DNA of 64,000 bases from Portulaca oleracea (Eukaryota > Streptophyta > Magnoliopsida > Caryophyllales > Portulacaceae). The translations under genes were made by a program, and so were the position numbers. Within the stretch, counting starts at the first letter, position 1. Each line of letters opens with the position of its first letter. Below are positions 14,758-23,547 of this stretch, piece after piece. Location of the stretch: positions 33,502,830-33,566,829 of the forward strand of contig CM055879.1 in assembly GCA_029582165.1 (NCBI GenBank). The letters run 5' to 3'. The notes under the pieces are model-generated. The model had not been told where the DNA came from. It did no database searches and was given only the letters and a program-made list of their open reading frames with translations.

Positions 14758-14890
14758 AGGCAGCATGGGCATACACCAATGCACATGAAAGTTCTGACAC
14801 TCAGTTTACTCATGAGTTTCTTTGATGTGAATTTATTAATGTTAGGCACCAATGGAGTTTGGAGTGGATAATAGTGAAAAAAAACAATAA
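2258..14890 (+). CDS. MBD (methyl-CpG-binding domain)-like protein, about 11 exons
   Basis: Assembled by eye; every exon has AG/GT borders and phase 0. Exons: 2258-2347, 4068-4169, 4258-4359, 6993-7106, 8301-8414, 9614-9718, 9894-10007, 10633-10770, 12392-12487, 14276-14425, 14846-14890 (stop TAA), about 389 aa. Exons 1-7 encode a Glu/Asp/Gln/Ser-rich, low-complexity region, probably disordered. Exons 8 and 9 together give the segment NWQLRKKF...DKYY..ERSGIKCRSLNEVDDF, which has the spacing of a plant MBD (basic strand, YY, SG.K.RS..EV). Exon 10 is basic at its start (SKKRR), a possible nuclear signal, followed by TWDFHNRTF. Exons 4 and 5 are duplicates of each other. Family knowledge predicts a nuclear chromatin role, but only some plant MBDs bind methylated DNA and I cannot tell for this one. 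The last exon is uncertain: an alternative at 14760-14825 also gives an in-frame stop. Confidence 0.7.
3105..3678. mobile_element. CACTA-like element end with subterminal repeats (intron 1)
   Basis: Read on the minus strand from 3678, the terminus is CACTACAAGAAAATATGC, the usual end of plant CACTA (En/Spm) transposons. Upstream, variants of TTAATAAGCGTGG recur at about 3131, 3164, 3198, 3503, 3572 and 3630 in both orientations, as CACTA subterminal repeats do. I found no matching second terminus, so the left limit is approximate and this may be a fragment. A tRNA-like B box (GGTTCGAATC) at about 3070 may mark a separate SINE remnant. The rest of intron 1 shows nothing recognisable. Confidence 0.5.
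4429..4656. mobile_element. Small TIR MITE in intron 3
   Basis: Begins GGATGTTTGG and ends CCAAACACATCC, a short inverted repeat of the type seen in many plant hAT/Harbinger MITEs. It is internally rich in AAAATTTTC repeats. I saw no clear target duplication. The rest of the 2.6-kb intron to 6292 is AT-rich and unassigned. Confidence 0.45.
6293..6440 (+). mobile_element. tRNA-derived SINE-like fragment
   Basis: Contains a canonical pol III B box, GGTTCGAATCC (about 6370), preceded by an A-box-like TAGTGGCAAGG about 40 bp upstream, then a T-rich tail at 6427-6438. This is the layout of plant SINEs. It lies in intron 3 of the MBD-like gene. There is no cloverleaf, so it is not a tRNA gene. Confidence 0.45.
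6453..6542. repeat. Two tandem units with a palindrome
   Basis: Two copies of a unit of about 45 bp (ACCAAATGAGCTAAG.. to ..GCTCATA). Each contains the perfect palindrome TGTGGTATACCACA. Confidence 0.7.
6600..8414 (+). repeat. Tandem duplication of an intron-exon segment
   Basis: Segment A (about 6600-7106, ending with exon 4) and segment B (about 7297-7325 plus 8036-8414, ending with exon 5) match along their length. Shared blocks are ACTTACTTC.AAGTACTTTG, GTGACTATCTAACTAG, GAGTAAATTT, CATATATTAATGCATT and TAAATATTTAGGTT. Both exons are 114 nt, end in AAAGATATTGTG and use the same donor GTATGTATA. Segment B is split by an insertion at about 7326-8035. Confidence 0.85.
7326..8035. mobile_element. 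Insertion in intron 4, possibly a solo copia LTR
   Basis: This block of about 710 bp is absent from the duplicated partner segment, so it arrived after the duplication. It carries TTTACGTGGAAATCCAAATC and GGGAAAAAACTACGGG, a motif typical of Ty1/copia LTR leader regions, and starts near TGTTAGGGT. I could not fix the ends or the target duplication. A 61-codon minus-strand ORF inside it looks random. Confidence 0.45.
8486..9452. mobile_element. Mutator-like non-autonomous element (long TIRs, 9-bp target duplication)
   Basis: Ends GGGAAATTTGATTCTAATGA and its inverted match CCAATTTCCC are flanked by AATAGCATA (8477-8485) and AATAACATA (9453-9461), a 9-bp duplication with one mismatch, as expected for Mutator-like elements. 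The terminal repeats extend roughly 250 bp and include TCGTATTATTA repeats and the block ACCGAGTTAAGTT/AACTTAACTC. The centre is CT/GA-rich and has no transposase. It lies in intron 5 of the MBD-like gene. Confidence 0.8.
10085..10380. mobile_element. Stowaway-like MITE (intron 7)
   Basis: Ends CTCTCTTCGTTCC and GAACGGAGGGAG, flanked by TA on both sides. The interior carries the block TTAATTGACACTTAAACTAAC and its near-complement close to the other end. Confidence 0.8.
10874..11157. mobile_element. Stowaway-like MITE, diverged (intron 8)
   Basis: Ends CTCTCTCCTTCCCA and TGGGAAGGAGGAAG, flanked by TA. The interior (CTCTCACTTTAACTAACTTT) resembles the neighbouring copy at 10085. Confidence 0.75.
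11345..11409. repeat. (CA)n/(CATA)n microsatellite
   Basis: A CA run followed by about 15 CATA units. A few more units continue at 12131-12142, on the far side of the insertion at 11410-12133. Confidence 0.95.
11410..12133. mobile_element. Solo LTR-like insertion in the CATA microsatellite
   Basis: A 724-bp block begins TGCTGGATATTAG and ends TTTTTCCAACA (TG..CA, short inverted TGCTGGA/TCCAACA). It is flanked on both sides by TACAT; because the target is a CATA repeat this duplication is weak support. It contains TGTCCCACATAAG, common in plant copia LTRs, and a stretch resembling a transcribed leader. No coding region. It lies in intron 8 of the MBD-like gene. Confidence 0.6.
12781..13209. 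mobile_element. Harbinger/hAT-like MITE (intron 9)
   Basis: Begins GGGCATGTTTGGTA and ends TACCAAACGAGCCG, flanked by TAG on both sides (12778-12780 and 13210-13212). Its inner arms share TGGGAAT/ATTCCCAT-type blocks. Confidence 0.6.
13371..14031. mobile_element. TIR MITE with TAA duplication (intron 9)
   Basis: Begins GGGTGCGTTTGGCAGGGGAAAA and ends CCCACCAAACGTACCC, flanked by TAA (13368-13370 and 14032-14034). The 3-bp TAA target and the GGGTGCGTTTGG end fit a PIF/Harbinger-type MITE. It contains an A20 run near 13970. Confidence 0.7.
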
Positions 14891-15415
14891 GTGATTATTA
14901 CGAGATTATTGATTCAGAGGGGGAAGAAGTGGAATAGAAGAAAGGCCAACAAAACGATATTAGAGAAGAAGAAGAAGAAGAAGAAGAAGAAGAAGAAGAA
15001 GAAGAAGAAGAAGAAGAAGAAGAAGAAGAAGAAGAAGCGAATGATAGTGAAAGAACAATAAGCAATTAGTATAAGCCTACTATTTTTGAAGGGGAAGAAG
15101 TAGAACAGAAGAAAGACCAATATAATAATATTGGCAAGGGATGAAGTAATAAAGAACAAAAGAAAGACCAATATAATTACTTCATCCATTGTCAACACTA
15201 TTATATTGGTCTTTCTTTTGTTCTACTTCTTCCCCTTCAGAATCAATATGCTTATAATAATCGTTTATTGTTCTTTCACTGTCATTTACTTCTTCTTCTT
15301 CTTCTCCAATATCCTTTTGTTGGTCTTTCTTCTGTTCCACTTCTTCACCTTCATAATCAACTCTAAGCATAATCGCTTATTACTAATAAGAGCATTTTAT
15401 GTCGAGGCCTGACAT
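14886..15415. repeat. Inverted repeats of an acidic coding unit, with (GAA)n
   Basis: On the plus strand a coding-like unit occurs twice, at about 14863-14945 and 15040-15120. It would encode a peptide of the type NDSERTI..DYY..IDSEGEEVEQKKDQ, but it has stops and frameshifts. The same unit recurs on the minus strand across 15182-15370, where a 62-codon ORF holds two copies. The arms can pair over several hundred bases around a near-perfect palindrome centred near 15180. A GAA run of about 25 units sits at 14964-15037. The first copy overlaps the last exon of the MBD-like gene, so this is probably its duplicated and scrambled 3' coding end. Confidence 0.65.
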
Positions 15416-15535
15416 ATTTGATCAACCCAAGGCTTAATCATGCCTCCACTTCATCCCAATTTGTCACCCCTTCAACAGGTAATTAACCCGTTCACTTTAT
15501 TTATTTATTTATTTATTTATATATATATATATATA

Positions 15536-16122
15536 TAGGAAAATTGGATTTTAATAATCCCTACTTTCACCAATTGGTATATAGGAAAATTGGATTCTAA
15601 TAATCCCTACTTTCACCAATTGGACAATGGTGGACCGTACTTTCACTTTGTATTCTGGTGATCCAAAAAAACAAAATTGGATTGTAGTGGGATATTTTCG
15701 AGGGAATCATAGATTTTGTGTTGCATTTGATTCAAAACTTAGTATAACACTTTACAATGATTTTTAATGAATTTACAGCGTTTCTCCCAATTTTTTTCAT
15801 TTTTTTACTATTTTTTACGATTTTTTCACTTTTATTATTTTTAAAAAATCATAAGAATTACTCAGAGTCTCAAAAAAATAATTTAAAAAATGTTTTAGAA
15901 ACTACAATTTATTAACATTCTAGGAGCAGAAACGAAAAAAACAAAAACAATATAGTGTAGGAATGAAAAAAATAAAAAGAATGTGGAGGTGGAGGTAGAG
16001 GTAGATTTGGTACCACTACAATCCAATTTTATTTTTTTTTTACCACCAGAATACAAAGTGAAAGAACGGTCCACCATTGTCCAATTGGTGAAAGTAGGGA
16101 TTATTAGAATCCAATTATCCTA
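15536..16122. mobile_element. Long-TIR foldback element in a (TA)n tract
   Basis: Left end TAGGAAAATTGGATTTTAAT.. and right end ..GAATCCAATTATCCTA are inverted copies. The arms share TAATCCCTACTTTCACCAATTGG and GACAATGGTGGACCGT over about 130 bp. The left end itself is duplicated (15536-15582 and 15583-15628). It sits between TA repeats and has no coding capacity. About 16123-17221 shows no gene or clear repeat that I can name. Confidence 0.7.
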
Positions 16123-17414
16123 TATATATATATATATATAATTTTAATGATGAATAAATCTATTTGTATGTAATATTTATCTAATATAATATTATTTTGG
16201 ATAATATATGTATATCAAAAGTAAGGGGTCAAGAAGTGGTGAAGATAATGAAGATGAAGGTTTGAGCAGTAAAAGGTCTTGGGCTTGAACACAACTGCAG
16301 CCTATGTCCCTTTGGAGCCATGCACATTAGGAGGCCTCCTTTCGTATAGGAGCCAATTTATTTTGTTCAATAATATGTTGTTATATATGTAATGCATTTC
16401 ATTATTGATGATCTTTTTATTGTTTAGACAAATAATGAGCATCTTAAATATATATTTGTTTAGTATGTATTCAAACTTGTATGTAATATTGTTGTATTTA
16501 GTTAAATTACATTTTTACTTATTAACTCATGATGGTTGGAATTTATGTTTGTGGAATGAAAGTATGGAAGGACTCCAATTAAAGAAAGTCGCACAAAAGA
16601 ATAGGGTCTAGCAAATAATTTTTTACCTAAAAAAAACTATATAACAATAAATCAAAAATATAAAACGTGTGAAAAAGTCTCTCTACCATCAAAATACTGG
16701 CAATACACTATTCTTTGAGAAAAAGACTAAGCTTTAAATTCTCCACTCATTCTCTAATTCAGTTATAATCTTTTTAGAATTTTTTTATATATTTTGTTAT
16801 TCAGATCGTAGTTAATCGGACCAAATCGGATCGGGGGTGGTTGCCTCCATATCCACTCCAATTATAATCAGAGTCGGACTATTTTAATCGGATTTCGATT
16901 CGGATTTCCTATTGTTAAACTTGGAGCGGATTTTCTACTGCGGATCAGAGCGGATCCGCTTCGAATTCGAATCAGACTGCCATTCCTACCCATAAGTCGG
17001 CTCGTATGACCCTAAAATTAAAATTAAGTATATTTGCACTAAAAAAAGTAATTGTACTTATTATTATTTAATGTGAAATATTAATAATATATATTTAAAT
17101 AAAATTAGCATGAAACACTATTTATTTTGATTTTTGAGCTATTGAAATGGGTCGACCCATCAATGACCAACCTTACCAAACAGACCCTTTACAACCTTTT
17201 TTTTAAGGCCTAACCCTCTTAGGGCCTTTTTAGTGAACATAAAAAGAATGGAATTGACAAAGAATGAGTTATAGTTCCTGTTTTTTCTGTTTGGAGAGCA
17301 CTTTCTGAAATGGGATAGAGAATTGCTATCCCTCCCAAATAGGGGGATTAGAAACCTCCCAAATGTGAGGGGAATAGACTATCCCTTTTCTTTCACAACA
17401 ATAACAAAACCAAT

Positions 17415-17614
17415 GTGCCATGTTCTTTTCTGCGGTTGGCAAACTGCAGTGCCACAGCCTACCGCAGTTTGCCACAACCCACCGCATTTTACCGCAAATC
17501 ATTACTTTTCTCTCTCACAATTCCAATAACCTACCACAATTCCACCACACCCACCACAATTCTACCACACCTCACCACACCATTCCGCAAAATACCGCAT
17601 AAAAGAACAGGGCC
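17415..17614. mobile_element. 'TGTTCTTTT' MITE family, copy 1
   Basis: Left end CCATGTTCTTTTCTGCGGTTGG and right end CCGCATAAAAGAACAGGGCC, flanked by AAT (17412-17414 and 17615-17617). The interior is filled with CCACAA/CCGCA repeats. Five more copies lie in this window, at about 33493, 36845, 40241, 52531 and 57884. Confidence 0.8.
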
Positions 17615-17657
<43 letters not shown>

Positions 17658-18185
17658 GTCAATATTGATAATTATTACTAATAATTAATTATTAAATGTT
17701 TTAAATAATTAATAATTAATAATAAACATAAATATAAATGACAAACAATAAATTATGATAAATAATTATAATTATTAATAATTAATATAATAAAAAATAT
17801 TAATAATTAAAAAATAATTAATATTATTATAGTTAACCATTAGTAATTGATAATAATTAATAATTAATAAAAAGTAAACAATAAATAATAAATTATAAGT
17901 AATATTTTATTATTATTAATTAATTATTAATACTTTATAATTGATAAACAACAAAATAAAAAATAATTCATAAATAGATAATTATGTTAATGATGATTAA
18001 TTATTTATAATTTATAATAATTATTACTTATTAATAATTAATAATAATATTAATTAATATAATTAATAATTGACAATTATTCATTATTAAAATTTAATTA
18101 TTGTCATAATAATAATGATGATGATGATGATGATGATAATGATGATGATGATAAGAATAAAAATAATAATAATAGGGATTATTGG

Positions 18186-18595
18186 ATGATAATACACTGA
18201 ACTTTATGGGTATTGGACAATAATGCACTGAACTTTTTTTTTGGACTCTAATACACTGAATTTTGAGGATATTGGACAATAATGCACTCAGACCGATTCA
18301 GCTGGTGGTTGACGCGGTGGCTATCCTATTTTGAGGTGTCGTTTTTCTATTTTTTCCCAAAAAAAAATATTAGTCATCCTGCTTATGTATACTTTCTTAC
18401 ACAGCAAAAAAATTTCTGAAAAAAAATAGAAAAACGACACGTTAAAGTATGACAATCACCGCGTCAATAACCACCAGCTGAATTGGTCTAAGTACATTAT
18501 TGTCCAATAATACCATCAAAGTTTAGTGTATTAGAGTCCAAAAAAAAAGGTTCAGTGTATTATTATCCAATACCCCTAAAGTTCAGTATATTATC

Positions 18596-18597
<2 letters not shown>
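18186..18597. mobile_element. Foldback/TIR element
   Basis: Arms of about 190 bp: ATGATAATACACTGAACTTT... pairs with ..AAAGTTCAGTATATTATCAT. The inner ends share CAGCTGGTGGTTGACGCGGT and GAAAAACGACAC in inverted form. It is related in style to the element at 1-545 (both carry TTGGACAATAAT-type text). The flanks are AAT/ATG microsatellites, so target duplications cannot be judged. Confidence 0.7.
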
Positions 18598-18632
<35 letters not shown>

Positions 18633-18931
18633 TAATAATAAAGAAGAAGAAGATGATGATGATAATAATAATAATAATAATAATGATAATAATAATAATA
18701 ATAATAATAATATAATAATAATAATGTAGTTTTTGTTCCATTCCATTGCTCACCAAACACTTTTATTTTAGAGTTCTAATTTTATACCCAAACCCCTAGG
18801 ATTCTAATTTCATATCCAATTCATTCCAATTTTTTCTCCAAACAGGCCCTTAACTCTACAGAATCGCGGCCCATTGCCCATCCCTAACGACAACACAATG
18901 GTCTTGCACTCATGCCCACCAAATCGATGTG

Positions 18932-19608
18932 TTTTTTTTTTTGTTTTTTTTTTAGGGAAAGCTGATTATATTATAGCTGTAAGGAATCCATAAGTACATA
19001 GCTTGAGATCTGATTGGGGGTCACCCCGAGCCAAACCTGTTTAGATCCTAATGGAATTATTCTAATTAGGTGATGGGTCGGTAAATTTCCATCTCTCTTA
19101 ATATGTGGCCAGAAACAGAAATCAAAACAACTACTGAAATCTATTAAATCGTCTAAAACAATATCAAAATCGCTTGCTTGGATTACTCCCTTCCTGGCTC
19201 TCTGAATTAGAGTGAGGTAGTCTAACTCTATTGTGATTGAACTGAGATTCAGCTCCCCTGCTATACGTATTGCGAAGAGAGCTGCTTGAGCTTCTGCGAT
19301 TGTTGCCGACCACTGGGCCTTAAATCATCTAACCGCTGCCACCACTACTTCTCCCCCTGTGGTTTCGTCCTACCGCCCCAAGACCGACTCAACCATCTTC
19401 TCCAATGTGTGCATCCACATAACTTGGTGTTTCCTACTTGAGGTGCTTGTCATGTGGTGGTTAGGTTTTGTCTCGCTTCTTCCTCTTTCTTTCTGATTTG
19501 TTCCTGAGCCTTTCTCATATCTTCCATTAGTAATGTCGTACGCCTAATTAAAGTTTGTGAATCTATATGCCGATTTTGGAAGACATGCTCATTCCTAGCG
19601 TACCACAC
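18932..19608 (-). pseudogene. LINE 3' end: RNase H region and poly(A) (part 2 of a split LINE)
   Basis: On the minus strand a reading frame of about 110 codons (about 19310-18965) has the RNase H-like text AEAQAALFAIRIAG and ITIELD, then CFWPHIKRDGN, matching the C-terminal RNase H of plant L1 LINEs. It ends with a stop and an A-rich tail (18932-18953 on the plus strand is T11-G-T10). The upstream part of the same LINE is at 33351-34665; the Athila-like element separates the two. The sequence just outside the tail (18880-18931) matches DNA found downstream of the other H4 genes, so the LINE landed in an H4 repeat unit. Confidence 0.8.
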
Positions 19609-19613
19609 GTACC

Positions 19614-21165
19614 TGATTAGCTATAATATAGCCGGGGTTGTATATCGTATCCTCAGGGAACTAGGTCAAGTTCGGTCCGTTTTAAGCAAAAGAGTTCGGT
19701 TTAAACAAGAGTTTTCACCAGAGAAGAGATTTAGGTTCACTAAGAGAATACTCACAAGAAAGAAGGACCCGGGGGTTGTTCTAGCCACCTAACTTAGCCT
19801 AACCCTAGAAGATAAAGGAATACGGAGTGATCAAACAAGGCTCGGAATGGGTTGTTGATAAATTTAAACCATTCTAAGCTCCCTCTTCCAAAGGAGACAT
19901 TAGATTGAAACCGAATCACTTCCCCTCATTTACATGAAGGAAAGCAATTTGGAGTAATTAGTTCAACACCCCTAATCAACCCAACTCTCATTCTCATGAG
20001 AGTAAGGTAAATCACTCCACCAAGGACCCAAATCAATGTGTTAGAGGAGTTTTGACAACTTTCCAGACAACTAAACCTCCCACAATGATAGGGTAAAAGG
20101 TGAGAGAATCCTTAAACCCAAAATAATCACCCCCTTTCTCTAAACCTTCAAGGTTAGACCCCGTTAGGGGCCATTAAACCCCCAAGCCCAGAAAAACTTA
20201 GCCTCTAATCATATTAACAAACATTAAACTAATAACATTCAAACCTAAGCTAGCAAAACAACTCATATTCAGCAAACAAAACACTAAACCTAACATAAAA
20301 CGATTAAGAAAACAATAAAACAGTAATAATGAGATAAATTATACCTTAAGATGACTTTCCTTCAATAAATGCTTCCAAAATAACTTAAATATCCTTCCAA
20401 AGTCTTCAAAATGATGAAAATAAACCAGCACAAAGCAATAAATGAAGATAAAAAGAGAGATTTGTAGAGAGAGATTAACACTAATTAAGTTGAGAATGCT
20501 CTAATCAAAAGGGGTTTTAGGGCTAAAAACTAGGGAGAATACCAAAAAATGGTGACTAAGTAACCTAGGGAATGATAAAAGCTGCTGAAATTCAACCCTA
20601 AAAATCTATAAATAGTTCCCCAAAAACACCCCAAAGTGCGTCGTTTTGAATCCGGAAACAGGGCTGAGATCCGATATCGGCGCGATCGTGCGGAAATTCG
20701 GCACGATCGTGCCGTTTTGAAAATTCTGGCGGTTCCTGAGGCAAGGAGTAGCACGATCATGCAGTGAAGCGACACGATCGTGCGGATCTTCCAGAAGGTG
20801 GTGCACGATCGTGCTCCTGGGACTGCACGATCACGCGGAATTCGGGATGGAGCTTCTTCAGATCAAGGGGACTGCACGATCGTGCCGGCATGATGCACGA
20901 TCGTGCCCCCCTGTTTTCTTTGATGTCTCGGCCTCTTTGACTCCTCTCGGCTCCCGACTTCTTCCATGATCTCGGCATCTAACTTTGAGTCCCGGGCCAG
21001 CCTCTCGCTCTAAGGATCTCGCTCTTTTCCCGAGTCTTTTGGGTCTCACACTCGGGGCCTACAAAATAGGGGAAAAGCATAATATAAGTGGCATTAATAT
21101 CGTGAAAAACGAGCTGAAGGACCAAGCATGGAGGTATAAATAAGGCTCAAAAATGAGTCTAATCA
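19614..21165 (-). repeat. 3' LTR of the Athila-like element
   Basis: 1552 bp, nearly identical to 31814-33345 outside a segment of about 300 bp. Eight CGATCG-type palindromic sites (GCACGATCGTGC and variants) lie at 20681-20905. Confidence 0.95.
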
Positions 21166-21184
21166 ACTCCCCCACACTAACCCT
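21166..21184 (-). other. Polypurine tract of the Athila-like element
   Basis: Read on the minus strand, GTTAGTGTGGGGGAGT abuts the 3' LTR. A purine-rich run directly before the LTR is the expected plus-strand primer. Confidence 0.8.
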
Positions 21185-23547
21185 TTGCTCGTCCCGAGCA
21201 AAACAAGGCAAAGCTTGTCGCCTGAATAGCTACTCCGCTTTCGTGGGAGGCAACGGGTGCATTTAGCATATGCACCAAGCCTACTAAACTAGGAAAAGGG
21301 ACACAAAAGAAGAGAAACAGGAAAGCGCGAGAAAATACCAACCAAACTATGTACAAGCCCCCCTCAGGTAAGCATTAGCAGGACTTTCAAGCCACTAGGT
21401 CTAACCAAGGCACAGCCAAAAGCGATTAAAAATAATTTGGCACAAGACAGAGGAAGAATTTTGAAAAGGATTTAAAGGGAGTTACACCATCAAGAACAAA
21501 TCAATCACCCCCCCCCCCCTCACCAAATTAGTGAGAAAGCACATGTATGAGTATGAAACTGAGACAGTTGAGAGCAAGCCTCACTCTTGGGAATGTGGAA
21601 ACACTCCTCTCATGTGTTTTGAAAATGAATTCGATGTCTGGTTCTCTCAATACTCTAACCTAGGAAACAATCTACCATATGCTTGCTAATCATCTCAATT
21701 CTCTACCGCTACATGCAAAATGCAGATGACAATCAAGAGGTCTTTGAAGGGGTTGTAACGGGGCTAAGGATAGGGGTAAGGGACGGAAAGCATTTGGATA
21801 AGTGGAGCTCGAAGCCAAGCTTAGAGTTATACTTCGCCAAAATCTCGCAATGTTATTGAACCTTACTCACCCATAAACAATTATAATAAACCCGAAACAT
21901 TTATTGGAAACCGCCTCAAAATTAAATTCCTCATTTGTCGTCACACTTTTGCTTCCTTTTGTTTTCTTCTCTTTTTTTTTCTTTAGTTTTTTCTTTTCTC
22001 TTTTTTTTTCAGAAGCGTGTGAATAAAGAGAGGATTAAATACAGAGCACAAAACTCGGCGGGTTTCATTAACGCAATCAAGCTAATTTAAAGCTACATAG
22101 GTGGGAACAACCCATCACATCCTAATCATGACATTCCCAACATACCATTTTATGGAAATATTCACAAGCAACCCTACTAATCGCACTTCAGTAACTCCAA
22201 GCAATGGCTTAGGGTAGGAAGATATGCACTCGGCCAAAGTTTGAAATTTCGGTTTATTTCAAGGATGGAGTAAACAAAGGCTAAAAGAAGGGTTAAAGGC
22301 AGGAAATTACATGATTCGGGTGGCTATTTGGCTATGTAGCTAAAATAAGCGAGAATGAATGCCTCAATCATGTTGTCAATGCATGATGCAAAATGCAGTT
22401 TCAAAGAGATGAAAAGAAAGTTCTAGAGATCGCAACCAAGGTTGAGTCACACATGGGGATACGAGACTAATAAAAATGATTAGTCGTTTTGGCTTAGTAG
22501 TCTCACGGGTTTGTGCTCAACAACCAATCAGAGAACATAAACGTTCATGCACAAAGCTCACATCAAGGGGTCAAGAAGGGCCATCAATCTTTACTATCAA
22601 AGTGCAATCCCAAATCAAGATGTTTTCGAAAATTCTTTTTAAAAGCTTTGAATCACAGTCGGCTATGCAAAGGTTAAACCAAGCTACAAGAGGCACTGCT
22701 TAGCCTACAATCATCACCGGAGGACTACCTAACCTAACCTAATGACGTTCTAGTTTTTTTTCACGAACTTTTCTAAGGAAAAAAAAAAACAACAACAACA
22801 AAAAGAACCCAAAAAAGACTAGGTGCTCTACCTGAAACATAATGATCTCCCCCCCACACTTAAAATCCACAATGTCCTCATTGTGGGAAGGGTGTCTCAT
22901 GAAGGGTGAAAAACTAGGAAAAACAAACATATGTACAAACACCTAAAGGAAACGAGCCAACATATATACAAACATCTAACACATAGAGAAAGGGTGGCGG
23001 CCCGAGCCCACACGGCTCCAACAACAAGAAATCCCAACACAACGCACAATAGGGGCGCGCCACCAAAAAGTAAGAACAAGCATGCAAAGAAAACAAAAGC
23101 AAAGCACAACTAAAGAAAGAAAAGAGAAGAAAAGGATGGAACGATCTTACCAGGGATCCGCATTGCTAAACGAAGACCGGCCATCCATGAACAAACAAAG
23201 AAGAAAACCAAGGTTAAGAAAACAATGCAAAGCTAGCCTATATGCACTAGACTAAATGCGAAAGAAGTTAAGAAATGCGGTTCAAGTGAACCAAATGAAA
23301 AGAAGAAAACTACATGCAAGGTATATACAAATGTACATTATGTGAGACTCAAATCACCATCGATCACCTAACAACGAAAGTATCTCAAACCACATGCAAA
23401 AATCTTTGGAAATACTGAAGGGAGGAAAGGAACATGTCTCACTAAGCCACAACAACCGAAAGACTCAAACTCCCAACCGAACAGAAGACCTCCCCCACAC
23501 TAAAATAAGAATAATCCTTGAAAAGAGCAGGGTGGGGGCGGGGAAAC
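21185..23547 (-). other. Non-coding 3' region of the Athila-like element
   Basis: 2.4 kb between the third ORF and the polypurine tract. It has no ORF resembling a known protein, but contains a C10 run (about 21509), T-rich tracts and a second CCCCCACACTTAAA-type block (22850) resembling the tract next to the LTR. Such long untranslated stretches are usual in Athila elements. Confidence 0.6.

Larger units (their letters stand above)
17222..18849. mobile_element. Harbinger-like AT-rich element with nested insertions
   Basis: Ends GGGCCTTTTTAG and CCAAACAGGCCC are flanked by TTA on both sides (17219-17221 and 18850-18852). Subterminal blocks AATGGAATTGACAAA and ATTCATTCCAATTTT pair loosely. 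The interior is very AT-rich with AAT/TAA microsatellites (17617-17655, 18597-18645, 18660-18724) and GATGAT runs, and holds two nested elements listed separately. No transposase. Confidence 0.55.

Noticed and set aside
15131..15412. Membrane protein encoded by the F/I/L-rich plus-strand ORF
   Set aside because: It is the antisense of the acidic GAA/GAG-rich repeat; hydrophobicity is a by-product of CTT/TTC codons.
18094..18760. His/Tyr-rich small proteins
   Set aside because: They are translations of ATG/AAT microsatellites.
20530..21049. Overlapping minus-strand ORFs in the LTR (ARSC/HDRA-rich peptides)
   Set aside because: They are generated by the repeated palindrome read in several frames, with no protein family features.
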